DNA from: Bacteroidota bacterium
GTDB lineage: Bacteria; Bacteroidota; Bacteroidia; Flavobacteriales; Weeksellaceae
Direction of reading: 5' to 3'
Length of the DNA: 64,000 nucleotides
Assembly (NCBI GenBank): GCA_018266955.1
Contig: JAFDZI010000002.1
Coordinates: forward strand, 1-64,000
Position 1 is the first letter of the stretch. The number at the start of each line of letters is the position of its first letter. Made by a program: the position numbers and the translations under genes. The notes beneath the pieces are model-generated. The model had not been told where the DNA came from. It searched no databases and saw nothing but the letters and a program-made list of their open reading frames with translations. This document shows positions 18,783 through 28,955 of the stretch, piece after piece.

Positions 18783-19880
18783 TTAATGCCTTGGGAAGTT
18801 CTTTTTCTCGTCCGTTTTGGGGTGTAATTTCCTGGCTTTGGGGATTCTTTCAGGGAATACCAAAGAGGTTATGATACTAACCGCTAAGATGAGGACAATA
18901 ATTATTAACGAATGGCTGGTGGTAAAACCTAAATCATCCAAATAATGATGGGCAAGCATTTTTACCCCAATAAATACCAATAAAACTGCTAATCCTATTT
19001 TTAAATACCGAAGCTTATCGATAACATTGGCCAATAAAAAGAACATAGATCTAAGCCCCATAATGGCAAATATGTTGGAGAAAAATACAATATACGGATC
19101 GTGAGTAACTGAGAAAATCGCTGGTATAGAATCTACTGCAAAAATTAAATCGGTAAACTCTACTATAATAAGGACTAATAAAAGTGGCGTCATTTTCTTT
19201 ATCCCGTTCATCGTTACAAAGAATTTTTCGCCCACAAAATGCGGATGTATTTTGAAATATTTATTGCAAATTTTAACAATAGGATGGTGCTGAATATCAA
19301 TCTCTTCATGTTTGTTTCGTTCTAAATACATTTTTACTCCGGTGTACACCAAAAAAGCACCAAATACATAAAGTATCCAACCGAATTGGGCGATAAGTGC
19401 GGCACCAACAAATATGAAAATAAAACGCATAACGATAGCTCCCAAAATTCCCCAGAACAATACCGGTTGATAATTGCTTTTATCCACTTTAAATGATGTG
19501 AAAATAAGCATGATGACAAATATATTATCTACAGATAAAGCATATTCTACAACATAACCTGTTAAAAACTCCATTCCAAGATTGGCATTGTATTTCGCCA
19601 GATTAGCCTCAAGACTATCGCCAACAATTTTAATGGGGTGGTGGTTCTTGTTGATTACTGTTTGTAGTTTTTCCAGGCTATCGATATTATGTATCAGATG
19701 ACCGAATTGAGTAATCGCATAATAAAAGGATAAAGAAATAGCCACCATTACAAAGCTCATAATGCCTGCTTGTTTTAGGGTGACTTCTTGATTTTTTTTA
19801 TGGAGTAGCCCCAAATCTAGGGCAAGTATTAGTCCTATAAATAAGACAAAAGAAATAAGAAAAATAATCTCGTTGGACAT
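18783..19880 (-). CDS. TerC family integral membrane protein
   Basis: A 365-residue inner-membrane protein with about nine transmembrane helices. TerC/Alx signatures with buried acidic residues are present: EYALSVDNIFV, an LFWGILGA stretch, and EFTDLIFAVDSIPAI. Family members are linked to tellurite resistance and to manganese or other metal ion export. The start at 19880 gives the usual N-terminus with a first helix; an upstream in-frame extension of 33 residues is not typical. It is monocistronic with a strong terminator. Confidence 0.92.
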   Translation of the reverse strand: MSNEIIFLISFVLFIGLILALDLGLLHKKNQEVTLKQAGIMSFVMVAISLSFYYAITQFGHLIHNIDSLEKLQTVINKNHHPIKIVGDSLEANLAKYNANLGMEFLTGYVVEYALSVDNIFVIMLIFTSFKVDKSNYQPVLFWGILGAIVMRFIFIFVGAALIAQFGWILYVFGAFLVYTGVKMYLERNKHEEIDIQHHPIVKICNKYFKIHPHFVGEKFFVTMNGIKKMTPLLLVLIIVEFTDLIFAVDSIPAIFSVTHDPYIVFFSNIFAIMGLRSMFFLLANVIDKLRYLKIGLAVLLVFIGVKMLAHHYLDDLGFTTSHSLIIIVLILAVSIITSLVFPERIPKARKLHPKTDEKKNFPRH

Positions 19881-20216
19881 GTATGTAAAATTTCCGCCAA
19901 ATATAATGATTTCAGTGTTAAAACTAGCGCGATTTAACAAATGTAAATAGCAAATTTTAATATAAATTATGTTTAACAAAACTGTTTAATAATTATTTCA
20001 ATAAATGATGAAAAACGAAATATTTTCACCTAAAGTAATCTTAATAAATTACTTTATATAAATTAAATAACTATATGAAATAGAGTAAATTGTAAAATTA
20101 AATTAAAAATAATTCAATCCACAAAAGTATCAACAGACAAAATGTCAATTCACATTGTTTAATGATTTTACAAAAGTGAATTAATGTTTTTGCTTTATCG
20201 AATGCTATTTTTAAAG

Positions 20217-20224
20217 TATATTTG
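20217..20224 (+). promoter_or_regulatory. -7 box of the M14 peptidase gene
   Basis: TATATTTG here places the transcription start near 20230, just before the ATG at 20240. This rules out a TTG start at 20222, which lies inside the box. A TTTTTG at 20187-20192 could be the -33 element, with a slightly long 24-nt spacer. The rest of the 19881-20216 gap is AT-rich with nothing else recognisable. Confidence 0.55.
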
Positions 20225-20239
20225 AGAAATGTAAATTTT

Positions 20240-21352
20240 ATGATATCAGATTTTCCTTTCATTTATACCGCTAATCCAAATTTTCCTAATCGTTATATTT
20301 CGCCTCATGTGTTGGAAAAATTCATACAAACGAATCTCAACGATTACAGTACAATCATTGGATATTCTACTTTTGGAAAACCTATTTATAAAACACGCTT
20401 TGGAAATGGTACCATTAAAGTCTTGGCTTGGTCTCAAATGCATGGTAATGAATCTAATGCTACTCATGCCATGCTGGATTTATGGGAATCGTTAAAAACA
20501 AACCCTGATTTAGCCAACGATTTTTGGTCTGCAATTCAATTGGATTTTATTTTTATGCTCAATCCCGATGGTTCTGAAGCTTGGACTAGAAGAAATGGTT
20601 TGAATATTGATTTGAATCGAGATTATCACATGCGTTCGAGTAAAGAATTTCCTTTGCTTCAATCCATTGCAGAAAATGGTCATTATGACTATGCTTTCAA
20701 TTTACACGAACAAAGAACGCTCTTCTCTACAGATGGCATTCATCCTGCTACCCTATCCTTCTTAGCGCCTGCAGAAAATGTAGAACGGGAGGTTACGGAA
20801 ACCAGAAAAAAGGCCATGGCGGTGATTGCTGCTATACATACAGCTCTATATACGGAGATACCTCACAATATGGCAAGGTATAATGATGAGTTTTACCCGA
20901 ATTCTACTGGAGATAATTTTACCAAAATGGGTTTACCAACGATTTTGTATGAAGGCGGGCATTTTCCTGAAGATTATCTAAGAAGAAATACCAGAAAGTA
21001 CTATACGATTGCCTTATTTGAAGGACTAAAAGCAATAGCAAATTTGAATGGTAAAACCAGTCGCTGGGAAAACTATTTCGATTTACCCGAAAATAAAGAA
21101 GATCACTTCGATATCATTTATAGAAATGTGACTTTGCCTTCAAACGATACACGAACCATTGATATCGCGATACAATATAAAGAACAAATCCTGCCTGGGT
21201 ATGAAGAAATTACTTTTCAACCTATCGTGGTAGAAGTAGGAGATTGTGGTAAAAAGAAAGGGTGGAAAGAAGTGGACTGTGTTGGAAAAAAATACTTGTC
21301 AAAGGAGTTATTTCCTAAAATAGATGAAGTTCAGAATTTCGAAATAATTTAA
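20240..21352 (+). CDS. M14 family zinc carboxypeptidase
   Basis: A 370-residue metallopeptidase. Zinc ligands are H68 and E71 in MHGNES and H155 in NLHEQ. The substrate-binding motif NIDLNRD (123-129) carries the Asn-Arg pair. A GGHFPEDY segment near residue 245 is in the place of the catalytic glutamate region. No signal peptide is visible, so it acts in the cytoplasm. Homologs are often annotated as DUF2817 or M14 peptidases of unknown substrate. The start is set by the -7 box. Confidence 0.85.
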   Translation: MISDFPFIYTANPNFPNRYISPHVLEKFIQTNLNDYSTIIGYSTFGKPIYKTRFGNGTIKVLAWSQMHGNESNATHAMLDLWESLKTNPDLANDFWSAIQLDFIFMLNPDGSEAWTRRNGLNIDLNRDYHMRSSKEFPLLQSIAENGHYDYAFNLHEQRTLFSTDGIHPATLSFLAPAENVEREVTETRKKAMAVIAAIHTALYTEIPHNMARYNDEFYPNSTGDNFTKMGLPTILYEGGHFPEDYLRRNTRKYYTIALFEGLKAIANLNGKTSRWENYFDLPENKEDHFDIIYRNVTLPSNDTRTIDIAIQYKEQILPGYEEITFQPIVVEVGDCGKKKGWKEVDCVGKKYLSKELFPKIDEVQNFEII

Positions 21353-21448
21353 TTTCATTCTAAAATACACAACTAAAGTTAACAAATTTTTCATGTTAAT
21401 TATCAGAAAATCAGTATAATGTGATTTTATGTGTTTAGAAATGTTTTC

Positions 21449-21479
21449 AAAAAAGACAAATTTGTCTTTTTTATATTTG
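21449..21479 (+). promoter_or_regulatory. Perfect 24-bp palindrome plus -7 box before nrdJ
   Basis: A palindrome with half-sites AAAAAAGACAAA (21449-21460) and TTTGTCTTTTTT (21461-21472) abuts the -7 box TATATTTG (21472-21479). It may be an operator controlling the reductase, or a weak terminator of the peptidase gene. It does not resemble the NrdR box or a cobalamin riboswitch, and no riboswitch fits in the 163-bp gap. Confidence 0.45.
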
Positions 21480-21515
21480 AAATTTATATACCTTTAGACC
21501 ATAAAAATTATAGGT

Positions 21516-24071
21516 ATGGAAATTTCATCAGAACTAAGAAAATCAAAAACTTACTCCATGCAAGAAGCCATTGAGGCAAGTTTGCAGTACTTTAAAGGAG
21601 ACGATTTGGCAGCAAAAGTATGGGTAACCAAATATGCACTGAAAGATTCTCAAGGAAATATTTATGAAAAATCTCCGGAGGATATGCACCATAGGATTGC
21701 ATCGGAAATTGCAAGAATAGAGCAAAAATACCCAAATCCTCTTTCTGAAAATGAAATTTTTGATTTAATTAAAGATTTTAAGTTCATCATTCCACAAGGA
21801 AGTCCCATGACGGGGATAGGAAATCATTTTCAGATTGCTTCTTTATCCAACTGTTTTGTGATTGGCAATGGTTCGGATAGCGATTCCTACGGAAGTATTA
21901 TGAAAATAGATGAAGAGCAGGTACAACTTATGAAAAGAAGAGGAGGTGTGGGCCATGATCTTTCTTTTATTCGCCCCAAAGGCTCTCCTGTAAAAAATTC
22001 AGCACTTACTTCAACCGGTTTGGTCCCATTCATGGAGCGCTATTCCAATTCTACACGAGAAGTGGCACAAGATGGACGAAGAGGCGCACTGATGTTGTCG
22101 GTTTCTATTAACCATCCAGATGCGGAAGATTTTATTGATGCCAAATTAGAACAAGGCAAAGTAACTGGAGCCAATGTTTCTGTCAGAATAGATGACGAAT
22201 TTATGCAAGCGGTAAAAAATAAAACAGATTACCAACAAAAATACCCTATCTATAGTCATTCACCACAATTTACTAAAACGGTACAAGCAGATTTGATTTG
22301 GAGAAAAATTGTACACAATGCATGGAAATCTGCAGAACCGGGAATTTTATTTTGGGACACTATTATTCGAGAATCTTTACCCGATTGTTATTCGGATATA
22401 GGATTCGAAACGGTTTCTACTAACCCTTGCGGAGAAATACCACTTTGCCCTTATGATTCTTGCCGACTCATTGCATTAAATCTTTATTCTTATGTGCATC
22501 AACCATTTACGCCAAAAGCTCGTTTCGATTTTGAATTATTCACAAAACATGCCGCTATTGCACAGAGAATGATGGATGATATCATCGACCTAGAAATAGA
22601 AAAAATAGATGCGATAATAGGAAAAATTAAATCCGATCCTGAAAGTGAAGAGGTAAAGCACACAGAACGGCATCTTTGGGAAAAAATTAAAAAGAAAACC
22701 CTTCAAGGAAGAAGAACAGGAGTGGGCATCACTGCTGAAGGAGATATGTTGGCAGCGATGGGTGTACAATATGGAAGCGATAAAGCAACACAATTTTCGG
22801 TTCAGGTGCACAAAAATTTGGCATTGGCTTGTTATCGTTCATCCGTAGAAATGGCCAAGGAAAGAGGAGCTTTTGAAATTTTCGATGCCCAGAGAGAAGC
22901 AAATAATCCTTTTATGAAGCGCATCAAAGAAGCTGATGCCCAGCTTTATAATGAAATGGTACTCTATGGCAGAAGAAATATAGCCTTACTGACCATTGCT
23001 CCTACAGGTAGCACCAGCCTTATGTCACAAACAACTTCAGGAATAGAGCCTGTTTTCTTGCCTGTATATAAAAGAAGAAGAAAAGTAAATCCAAACGATA
23101 AAGAGGTTCGTGTGGATTTTGTTGATGAAGTGGGCGACTCATGGGAGGAGTACATCGTTTTCCACCATCACTTCAAAACTTGGATGAAGGTAAATGGCTT
23201 GGATACTGAAAAAAATTATACCAACGAAGAAATCCAAGGTCTTATTGCTCAATCACCATACTACAAAGCGACCTCTAATGACATCGATTGGCTAAGTAAG
23301 GTACAAATGCAAGGTGAAATTCAACAATGGGTTGATCATTCTATTTCCGTAACCATCAACATTCCAAACGAAGCCACCGAAGAATTGGTCAATCAACTCT
23401 ATATAAAAGCTTGGGAATCGGGTTGCAAAGGAGTTACGGTGTACAGAGATGGTTCTAGAGCTGGAGTATTGGTCGCTACGGATAATAATAAAGAAGAAAA
23501 AGCAGAAGAGAAATCATCGGAATTCCCAACCAAAAGACCTCAGATTTTGGAAGCCGATGTGGTTCGTTTTCAAAATAATAAAGAAAAATGGGTAGCTTTT
23601 GTAGGGTTAATCGATGGCAAGCCTTACGAAATTTTTACTGGTTTGGCAGATGATGATGAAGGTATATTGCTCCCTCGATGGGTAAATGATGGTTTGATTA
23701 TTAAAAATAAGGACGAAGAGGGAAATTCTAGATATGATTTTCAATTCAAAAATATAAAAGGCTATAAAACCACCATCGAAGGACTTTCGCATAAATTTAA
23801 TCCTGAATTTTGGAACTATGCCAAACTGATTTCTGGCACCCTAAGACATGGCATGTCCATAGAAAAAGTAGTGGACTTAGTCAACCAAATGGAATTGGAT
23901 TCTGAATCCATCAACACATGGAAAGCAGGTGTAGCTAGGGCTTTAAAAAGATACATACCCGATGGCACCGAAGCCAATGGACAGCATTGTTCCAATTGCG
24001 GTTCCAACCAGGTAATTTACCAAGAAGGTTGCTTAATTTGTAAAAACTGTGGCAATTCTAAATGTGGATAA
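21516..24071 (+). CDS. nrdJ: Class II (adenosylcobalamin-dependent) ribonucleotide reductase
   Basis: An 851-residue enzyme that makes deoxyribonucleotides without oxygen, using vitamin B12. The catalytic finger loop NPCGEIPL carries N303, C305 and E307. The partner cysteine is in SLSNCFVIGNG in the N-terminal third, and RRGGVGHDLSFIRPKG and TAPTGSTSLMSQTTSGIEP are family motifs. A six-cysteine zinc ribbon (CSNCG...CLICKNCG..KC) forms the C-terminus, as in long NrdJ proteins, and may hold the redox cysteines. It is monocistronic, with a palindrome at its promoter and a strong terminator. Confidence 0.95.
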   Translation: MEISSELRKSKTYSMQEAIEASLQYFKGDDLAAKVWVTKYALKDSQGNIYEKSPEDMHHRIASEIARIEQKYPNPLSENEIFDLIKDFKFIIPQGSPMTGIGNHFQIASLSNCFVIGNGSDSDSYGSIMKIDEEQVQLMKRRGGVGHDLSFIRPKGSPVKNSALTSTGLVPFMERYSNSTREVAQDGRRGALMLSVSINHPDAEDFIDAKLEQGKVTGANVSVRIDDEFMQAVKNKTDYQQKYPIYSHSPQFTKTVQADLIWRKIVHNAWKSAEPGILFWDTIIRESLPDCYSDIGFETVSTNPCGEIPLCPYDSCRLIALNLYSYVHQPFTPKARFDFELFTKHAAIAQRMMDDIIDLEIEKIDAIIGKIKSDPESEEVKHTERHLWEKIKKKTLQGRRTGVGITAEGDMLAAMGVQYGSDKATQFSVQVHKNLALACYRSSVEMAKERGAFEIFDAQREANNPFMKRIKEADAQLYNEMVLYGRRNIALLTIAPTGSTSLMSQTTSGIEPVFLPVYKRRRKVNPNDKEVRVDFVDEVGDSWEEYIVFHHHFKTWMKVNGLDTEKNYTNEEIQGLIAQSPYYKATSNDIDWLSKVQMQGEIQQWVDHSISVTINIPNEATEELVNQLYIKAWESGCKGVTVYRDGSRAGVLVATDNNKEEKAEEKSSEFPTKRPQILEADVVRFQNNKEKWVAFVGLIDGKPYEIFTGLADDDEGILLPRWVNDGLIIKNKDEEGNSRYDFQFKNIKGYKTTIEGLSHKFNPEFWNYAKLISGTLRHGMSIEKVVDLVNQMELDSESINTWKAGVARALKRYIPDGTEANGQHCSNCGSNQVIYQEGCLICKNCGNSKCG

Positions 24072-24084
24072 AAAATAAAGATTT

Positions 24085-24128
24085 AAAAAAACAAAGACTG
24101 ATGTATTTCGGTCTTTGTTTTTTTTTTT
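24085..24128 (+). terminator. Terminator of nrdJ
   Basis: A 14-bp stem, AAAAAAACAAAGAC (24085-24098) with GTCTTTGTTTTTTT (24111-24124), is followed by more T. Confidence 0.85.
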
Positions 24129-24286
24129 GATGAAGAATGATTCTATTCCAACTCTTTTTCCAACTTATGGGTGTTTATCACCAGTTTAAATTGATACGAT
24201 GATTATTAATTAGTTACAAAACCTTGGTTTAGAGTTAATTAATGTTTAAATGTAACACAAAGTTTTAAAAAATTAACCATCCAAAA

Positions 24287-25144
24287 CTATTCTTCACACT
24301 GAGGATACAAAATTCTAAAAGCATTAAAAACAGCCGGAAGTGTAATTGTAGCATGGTTTTCGTTCGGTAAATAATCAAAATATACTTTGATTGTTTTGCT
24401 ATTACTTTGTTTTATTTTGTCATAAAGTAAATTAGCATCTATTTCCATCACATGATGATCCAACCCAGGAGTTAAACCTTCCTTGCCCACTCCTATGTAA
24501 ATTGAAATTGGATGGGTATATTTTTCTGATAAAATTTCCGGATTTCCTTTAAGCAAAAAACCATCATTCCACCAAAGACTTGGACTTACTATAATATATT
24601 TATCAAAAAGATACGGCTTTGTAAATAAAATTTCTGTAGCCAACAATCCACCTAAAGACTGGCCAATAATGGTTTTCTGAAGATTTGTATGGTATTTCTT
24701 ATCGATATAAGGCTGAAGTTCTTTTTCTATAAATTGAATAAATTTCTCGGATTTCCCACCCGTTGGGGAATGTTTTTTATCATTTTCAAATTGTGTGGGA
24801 CCCGTAAAATCTCTTCGCCTATCAACATTAGCAATACCTACGACAATTGACTTAGGCACACGATTTACCCATGAAAAATTATTGTATTGTACGATCCCGA
24901 TAATAGGAATGAAATCTTCGTTTAAAGAACCATCCAATACATAAATTACAGGGTATTTTATATTATCATCTTCTTTATATCCCTCTGGTAAATAGATGTT
25001 AACATTTCTATTTTCATTGAGTATCGTTGAAAAAAAATGATCTGTTTTGCCAATAACCAATGGTTGGCTACTTTCAACTTTCGTTTGTGCAAACACAATT
25101 ACTGTAAAAAATGAATAAATTAAGGGTAATATTTTCTTTTTCAT
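24287..25144 (-). CDS. Secreted alpha/beta hydrolase (esterase D/Fes-like)
   Basis: A 285-residue esterase-type hydrolase with a signal peptide (about 1-20, ending VFAQ). It belongs to the IroE/esterase family of periplasmic hydrolases. The nucleophile is in GQSLGG near residue 158, and ENHATI near the end holds the catalytic His. PVIYVLDGS, FTGPTQF and SPSLWW are family patterns. The start at 25144 gives the signal peptide; nine extra upstream codons are unlikely to be used. Possible substrates are siderophore or acyl esters. Confidence 0.82.
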   Translation of the reverse strand: MKKKILPLIYSFFTVIVFAQTKVESSQPLVIGKTDHFFSTILNENRNVNIYLPEGYKEDDNIKYPVIYVLDGSLNEDFIPIIGIVQYNNFSWVNRVPKSIVVGIANVDRRRDFTGPTQFENDKKHSPTGGKSEKFIQFIEKELQPYIDKKYHTNLQKTIIGQSLGGLLATEILFTKPYLFDKYIIVSPSLWWNDGFLLKGNPEILSEKYTHPISIYIGVGKEGLTPGLDHHVMEIDANLLYDKIKQSNSKTIKVYFDYLPNENHATITLPAVFNAFRILYPQCEE

Positions 25145-25217
25145 TGAATTTTTATTGATATTGTGAAGCAAAATAACAAAATTTATTACATTTTATCGAA
25201 TTTTTTAGTTGTTTGAT

Positions 25218-26501
25218 TTAAGATTGATTAATTAATTTCATTAAAGTTTTTTTATAAGGAAAGAAATCCACTTCTAAAGTATGGCGGGAAGAATCGCCAA
25301 AACGATCTTTCATTTTCTTTCTGTTCTTCATAAACCAAGATTGCATATCTTGCTCATCGGGTACAGAAGCTTCTTTGTTGATGATTTTCCCTATCCATTT
25401 CGCTTGCAATTCTGCCAATGGCATTACAGCTCCCAAAGGTTGGATCAGTCCTACAAAATACAAACCTCGATGCCTAGGATGTACTACAAATTCATACAAA
25501 GACAATTCATTATTTTCTGCATGGATGAAATTTTTATCAAAAAATGGAAACGAAACTGAATAGCCCGTTGCATAAATGATATGATCAAATTCTTGAGTAC
25601 TTTGGTCGGTAAATAACACATTTTTCCCATTCAATTTGGAAATATTGGGTTTAATTTTAATTTTTCCATGTCCAATTTTATTCAGTAATTCCTGAGAAAT
25701 TGTGGGATGTTCTTTTAAAATTTCCCTTTTGGGTGTGGGCAATCCATAATTTTTCTGATTTCCTACATTCAGCCAAAGTGCAAGCTTTAGAATGGAAATT
25801 TGAACTCCTAAAGGAGCATAAGCTAGGGGAGGTTTGGACAAATGATCCGTCGGGATTCCGAAAAGATATTTAGGCAAAATATGAGCTCCACTTCTGGTGC
25901 TTATGGTTACAGATTCTGCCACGGTTGTTAATTCGCAAGCGATATCTACTGCCGAATTTCCTATGCCTACAATTAGTACTTTTTTATTTTCAAATCCTTC
26001 GTAGGTTTTATAATCATGAGCATGGGTGATTTCACCTGAAAACTCACCCTCAAATTGTGGATATTTCGGTTGCCAATGGTGGCCATTTGCTACAATAACA
26101 TCAGAATACTCTTGTGGCTCTTTTCCTTGTACATATACCATAAAGCGATGGTTGTCCAGCTTTTCAACTTTTTCAACCAGCGAATTAAATTGAATGTGCT
26201 CTCTTATTTGAAAATGATCGACATAATTTTCGAAATATTCATAAATATATCGGTGACTGGGATAATCTGGATATTCTTTAGGCATAGGAAAATCGGAATA
26301 TTCCATTAATTGTTTGGAAGTATTGATGTGCAACGATCGGTAAGAAGAAGACATTCCATTGTCGTTCATATAAAGCCAATTTCCACCGATTTTAGACCCT
26401 GCTTCATAACAATCAAAAGCGATCCCTGCGGATTTCATGGCTTTGGCTGTGGTAATTCCGGAGGCTCCGGCTCCTATAATGCATACTTTAGGACTGTTCA
26501 T
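25218..26501 (-). CDS. Flavin-containing monooxygenase
   Basis: A 427-residue FAD/NADPH enzyme. The FAD Rossmann motif GAGASG is at 10-15. The FMO fingerprint F-x-G-x3-H-x3-Y is present in FSGEITHAHDY, followed by the NADPH motif GIGNSAVD near residue 178. ATGY occurs in the C-terminal half. It oxygenates a nucleophilic N or S atom or a ketone in a small substrate that cannot be named. It is divergent from the SDR gene (146-bp gap), which might act in the same pathway. Confidence 0.88.
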   Translation of the reverse strand: MNSPKVCIIGAGASGITTAKAMKSAGIAFDCYEAGSKIGGNWLYMNDNGMSSSYRSLHINTSKQLMEYSDFPMPKEYPDYPSHRYIYEYFENYVDHFQIREHIQFNSLVEKVEKLDNHRFMVYVQGKEPQEYSDVIVANGHHWQPKYPQFEGEFSGEITHAHDYKTYEGFENKKVLIVGIGNSAVDIACELTTVAESVTISTRSGAHILPKYLFGIPTDHLSKPPLAYAPLGVQISILKLALWLNVGNQKNYGLPTPKREILKEHPTISQELLNKIGHGKIKIKPNISKLNGKNVLFTDQSTQEFDHIIYATGYSVSFPFFDKNFIHAENNELSLYEFVVHPRHRGLYFVGLIQPLGAVMPLAELQAKWIGKIINKEASVPDEQDMQSWFMKNRKKMKDRFGDSSRHTLEVDFFPYKKTLMKLINQS

Positions 26502-26526
26502 ATTGTTTTTTTAGCGATTGATTTCT

Positions 26527-26534
26527 CAAAAGTA
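26527..26534 (-). promoter_or_regulatory. Possible -7 box of the monooxygenase gene
   Basis: TACTTTTG on the minus strand matches TAnnTTTG, 25 bp upstream of the start codon. The nearest -33-like TTTG has too short a spacer (14 nt). Confidence 0.4.
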
Positions 26535-26647
26535 AAAAATAAATGAATCAAATAATTCTAATTTATTATTCATTACATTTAATTTTTACGCTGTATTAGT
26601 GTTTATTTTTATTTAAAATTGATATTTTTATGAAAATATATTAAATT

Positions 26648-27457
26648 ATGATATTGGAAAACAAAACCATTATAATCACTGGTGCTGCCAATGGTATAGG
26701 GAAAAATGTTGCTGAATTATTGTACGCCAAAGGTTGCAATATTATTGTGTGCGATATTCTACAAGAGCAATTACAACATGTATATGCTTCATTTTCCGAT
26801 AAAAAAATACTCATCTATGCCTTTGATATCCGAAAGCCCGACCTATGGGAGAAAATGATGAACCATGCCATGGCAAAATTTAGTAGAATTGATGCTTTGC
26901 TCAACATTGCCGGCGTTATTGAACCTGGATATATTTACCAAACACCTATTGAACATGTTGACCGCCAGATAGACATAAACCTTAAAGGAAGTATCTATGG
27001 ATGTCAATATGTTTCTAAAATCATGGTAAAACAACAATCTGGGCATATCATCAACATTTCTTCTATGGCAGGTTTGGCTCCCATTCCTGGATTGGATATT
27101 TATTCGGCAACCAAATTTGGTATTCGAGGGTTTACCTTGGCAATCGCTCAGGAGTTGGATGCTTTTGGCATAAAAGTAAGTCTTGTGTGTCCTGATGCCG
27201 TAAAAACCCAAATGCTGGATTACCAAAAAGACAAAAAAGAAGCTGCCATGACTTTTTCGGCTGGAAGATTTCTCAGTGCCGAAGAAGTAAGCATAGCCAT
27301 TGTAAGTTTGTTGGAAAAACCTAAGGCAGAAGTTTGGTTGCCTCATTCCCGTGGAATTTTGGCTAGTTTGAGTGGATTGTTTCCTGGCATCACTTCTTTT
27401 CTAAAGAAAAAACTGATTGCTAAAGGACTTGCTCAGCAAAAAAACTATGCCCAATAG
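26648..27457 (+). CDS. Short-chain dehydrogenase/reductase
   Basis: A 269-residue NAD(P)-dependent oxidoreductase. The cofactor motif TGAANGIG is at 11-18, NIAGV in the middle, a catalytic Ser in NISSMAG, and the YxxxK pair Y152/K156 in YSATK. The C-terminal 25 residues are hydrophobic and basic, so membrane association is possible. Divergent from the flavin monooxygenase. The substrate is unknown. Confidence 0.9.
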   Translation: MILENKTIIITGAANGIGKNVAELLYAKGCNIIVCDILQEQLQHVYASFSDKKILIYAFDIRKPDLWEKMMNHAMAKFSRIDALLNIAGVIEPGYIYQTPIEHVDRQIDINLKGSIYGCQYVSKIMVKQQSGHIINISSMAGLAPIPGLDIYSATKFGIRGFTLAIAQELDAFGIKVSLVCPDAVKTQMLDYQKDKKEAAMTFSAGRFLSAEEVSIAIVSLLEKPKAEVWLPHSRGILASLSGLFPGITSFLKKKLIAKGLAQQKNYAQ

Positions 27458-27591
27458 AAGAATTACTTCTTAAAAAATTGGTGAAAATAGAAAAATAAAT
27501 TAATCCAAAAAAGGAGTTCATGCTGTTATTTATCAAGTCTGAGAATGATATTTAACAGTTGATGTGATATAGGATGTTTTTGTCTTTTATT

Positions 27592-27599
27592 TATTTTTG
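27592..27599 (+). promoter_or_regulatory. Possible -7 box of the porin gene
   Basis: TATTTTTG matches the -7 consensus 62 bp before the porin ATG. No well-spaced -33 element is visible. Confidence 0.35.
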
Positions 27600-27660
27600 T
27601 TCTGGTCAAATTATGATGATGTAATGGTACATCTTTTATGAATAATCAAAACAAATAATT

Positions 27661-28935
27661 ATGCTAAAAGCAAAACACTTTTTATTCGCTTTACCTTTGT
27701 TGGCCTTTTCTTATGGGGCACAAGCGCAGACTTTAGACAGTCTTAAAATGGATCTTAATTTAAAAACCAAAGGGCAAGTTCTCAATGGTTATACCCAACT
27801 GATTGATGAAGGGCTTAATCCAGAAACCAATGTGTTGTCCAGAGCCAGATTGGGGATGAATGCTTATTTTAACCAATTAGAAACGAGAATTGCTTTTCAA
27901 GATACAGGAATCTGGGGAAATAGAACCAGCATTAATAAAAATGGAAATGTAGATGTCTTTGAAGCTTGGACCAAATACAACTTTTCTCCTAATATTTATG
28001 TGAAAGTAGGTAGGCAAGTCCTGTCTTATGACAATGAAAGATTGATAGGGGAAACCGATTGGGCAATGGCTGGACGAAGCTTTGATGCAGTAAAATTAGG
28101 ATTTACCTTAGGCAAAGATTCTCAGTTGGAAACAGTGGTTACTTACAACAACGATGGCAAGAAAAAGTATTCGCCAGATGGTAAAATCATCTATGATATT
28201 CTGGATGGTGCCGAAAATACCAAGAGTATGCAGTTGGTACACTTCAAAACAAAATTTGATAATACAAATTTCTCGGCTATTGCCCTGAATAATGTGGTGC
28301 AAATGAAAAACGGAACGCATCATCTTATGACTACTGTGGGGATTAATGCAAAACACATCATCAGTTCAGACTTTAATATTTCTGGATTTGCATATTATCA
28401 GTTTGGTAAAAATACAACCGACCAAAAGAAAAGTGCTTTTGATATAAGTTTGGATTTTAATTTACAGGCAACTCCTTTTTGGGTAACTACTTTGGGTGGC
28501 GAAATTCTTTCCGGAACCAGCTATACCGAAAGTGTAGATAAAAATACTTCGTTTAGTCCCCTCTATGGTACCAATCATAAATTTAATGGGTATATGGATT
28601 ATTTCTATTCTGGGAACCATTTTAATGGTTTTGGTTTGAACGATTTTTACCTTAAAAACAATTTCGATTTCAAAAAGTATGGTAAATTAGGACTTAACTT
28701 ACATTATTTTATGACTCAAGCCAATTGGTCCGCCACGGAAAACAACAATTTAGGAACCGAGGTAGATTTGGTGTATTCCAAATATTTTGCAAAGTCTTTC
28801 TTGTTTAATGTTGGATATTCTCAAATGTTTGCCACAGATAATATGAAAACCATTAAAATGGTTCCCAACGCAAAAAGTTATCAAAGTTTTGCTTGGATAG
28901 GCCTTAGTTTTACCCCTCAGTTTAAGTTAAAATAA
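27661..28935 (+). CDS. Alginate export-like outer membrane porin
   Basis: A 424-residue beta-barrel protein with a clear signal peptide (1-22, AQAQ). It has the features of the alginate_exp family: an early RARLGMNAYFNQ strand, VGRQVLSYDNERLIG and WAMAGRSFDAVKLGF. Alternating hydrophobic strands continue to the terminal LSFTPQFKLK. It is probably a channel for anionic sugars or other solutes. The neighbours do not include alginate genes, so the substrate is open. Confidence 0.8.
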   Translation: MLKAKHFLFALPLLAFSYGAQAQTLDSLKMDLNLKTKGQVLNGYTQLIDEGLNPETNVLSRARLGMNAYFNQLETRIAFQDTGIWGNRTSINKNGNVDVFEAWTKYNFSPNIYVKVGRQVLSYDNERLIGETDWAMAGRSFDAVKLGFTLGKDSQLETVVTYNNDGKKKYSPDGKIIYDILDGAENTKSMQLVHFKTKFDNTNFSAIALNNVVQMKNGTHHLMTTVGINAKHIISSDFNISGFAYYQFGKNTTDQKKSAFDISLDFNLQATPFWVTTLGGEILSGTSYTESVDKNTSFSPLYGTNHKFNGYMDYFYSGNHFNGFGLNDFYLKNNFDFKKYGKLGLNLHYFMTQANWSATENNNLGTEVDLVYSKYFAKSFLFNVGYSQMFATDNMKTIKMVPNAKSYQSFAWIGLSFTPQFKLK

Positions 28936-28955
28936 TAAACAAAACTATATTTACT

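Noticed and set aside
21353-21515. Cobalamin riboswitch before the B12-dependent reductase
   Set aside because: The gap is too short and lacks the B12-box; only a palindrome and a promoter box are visible.
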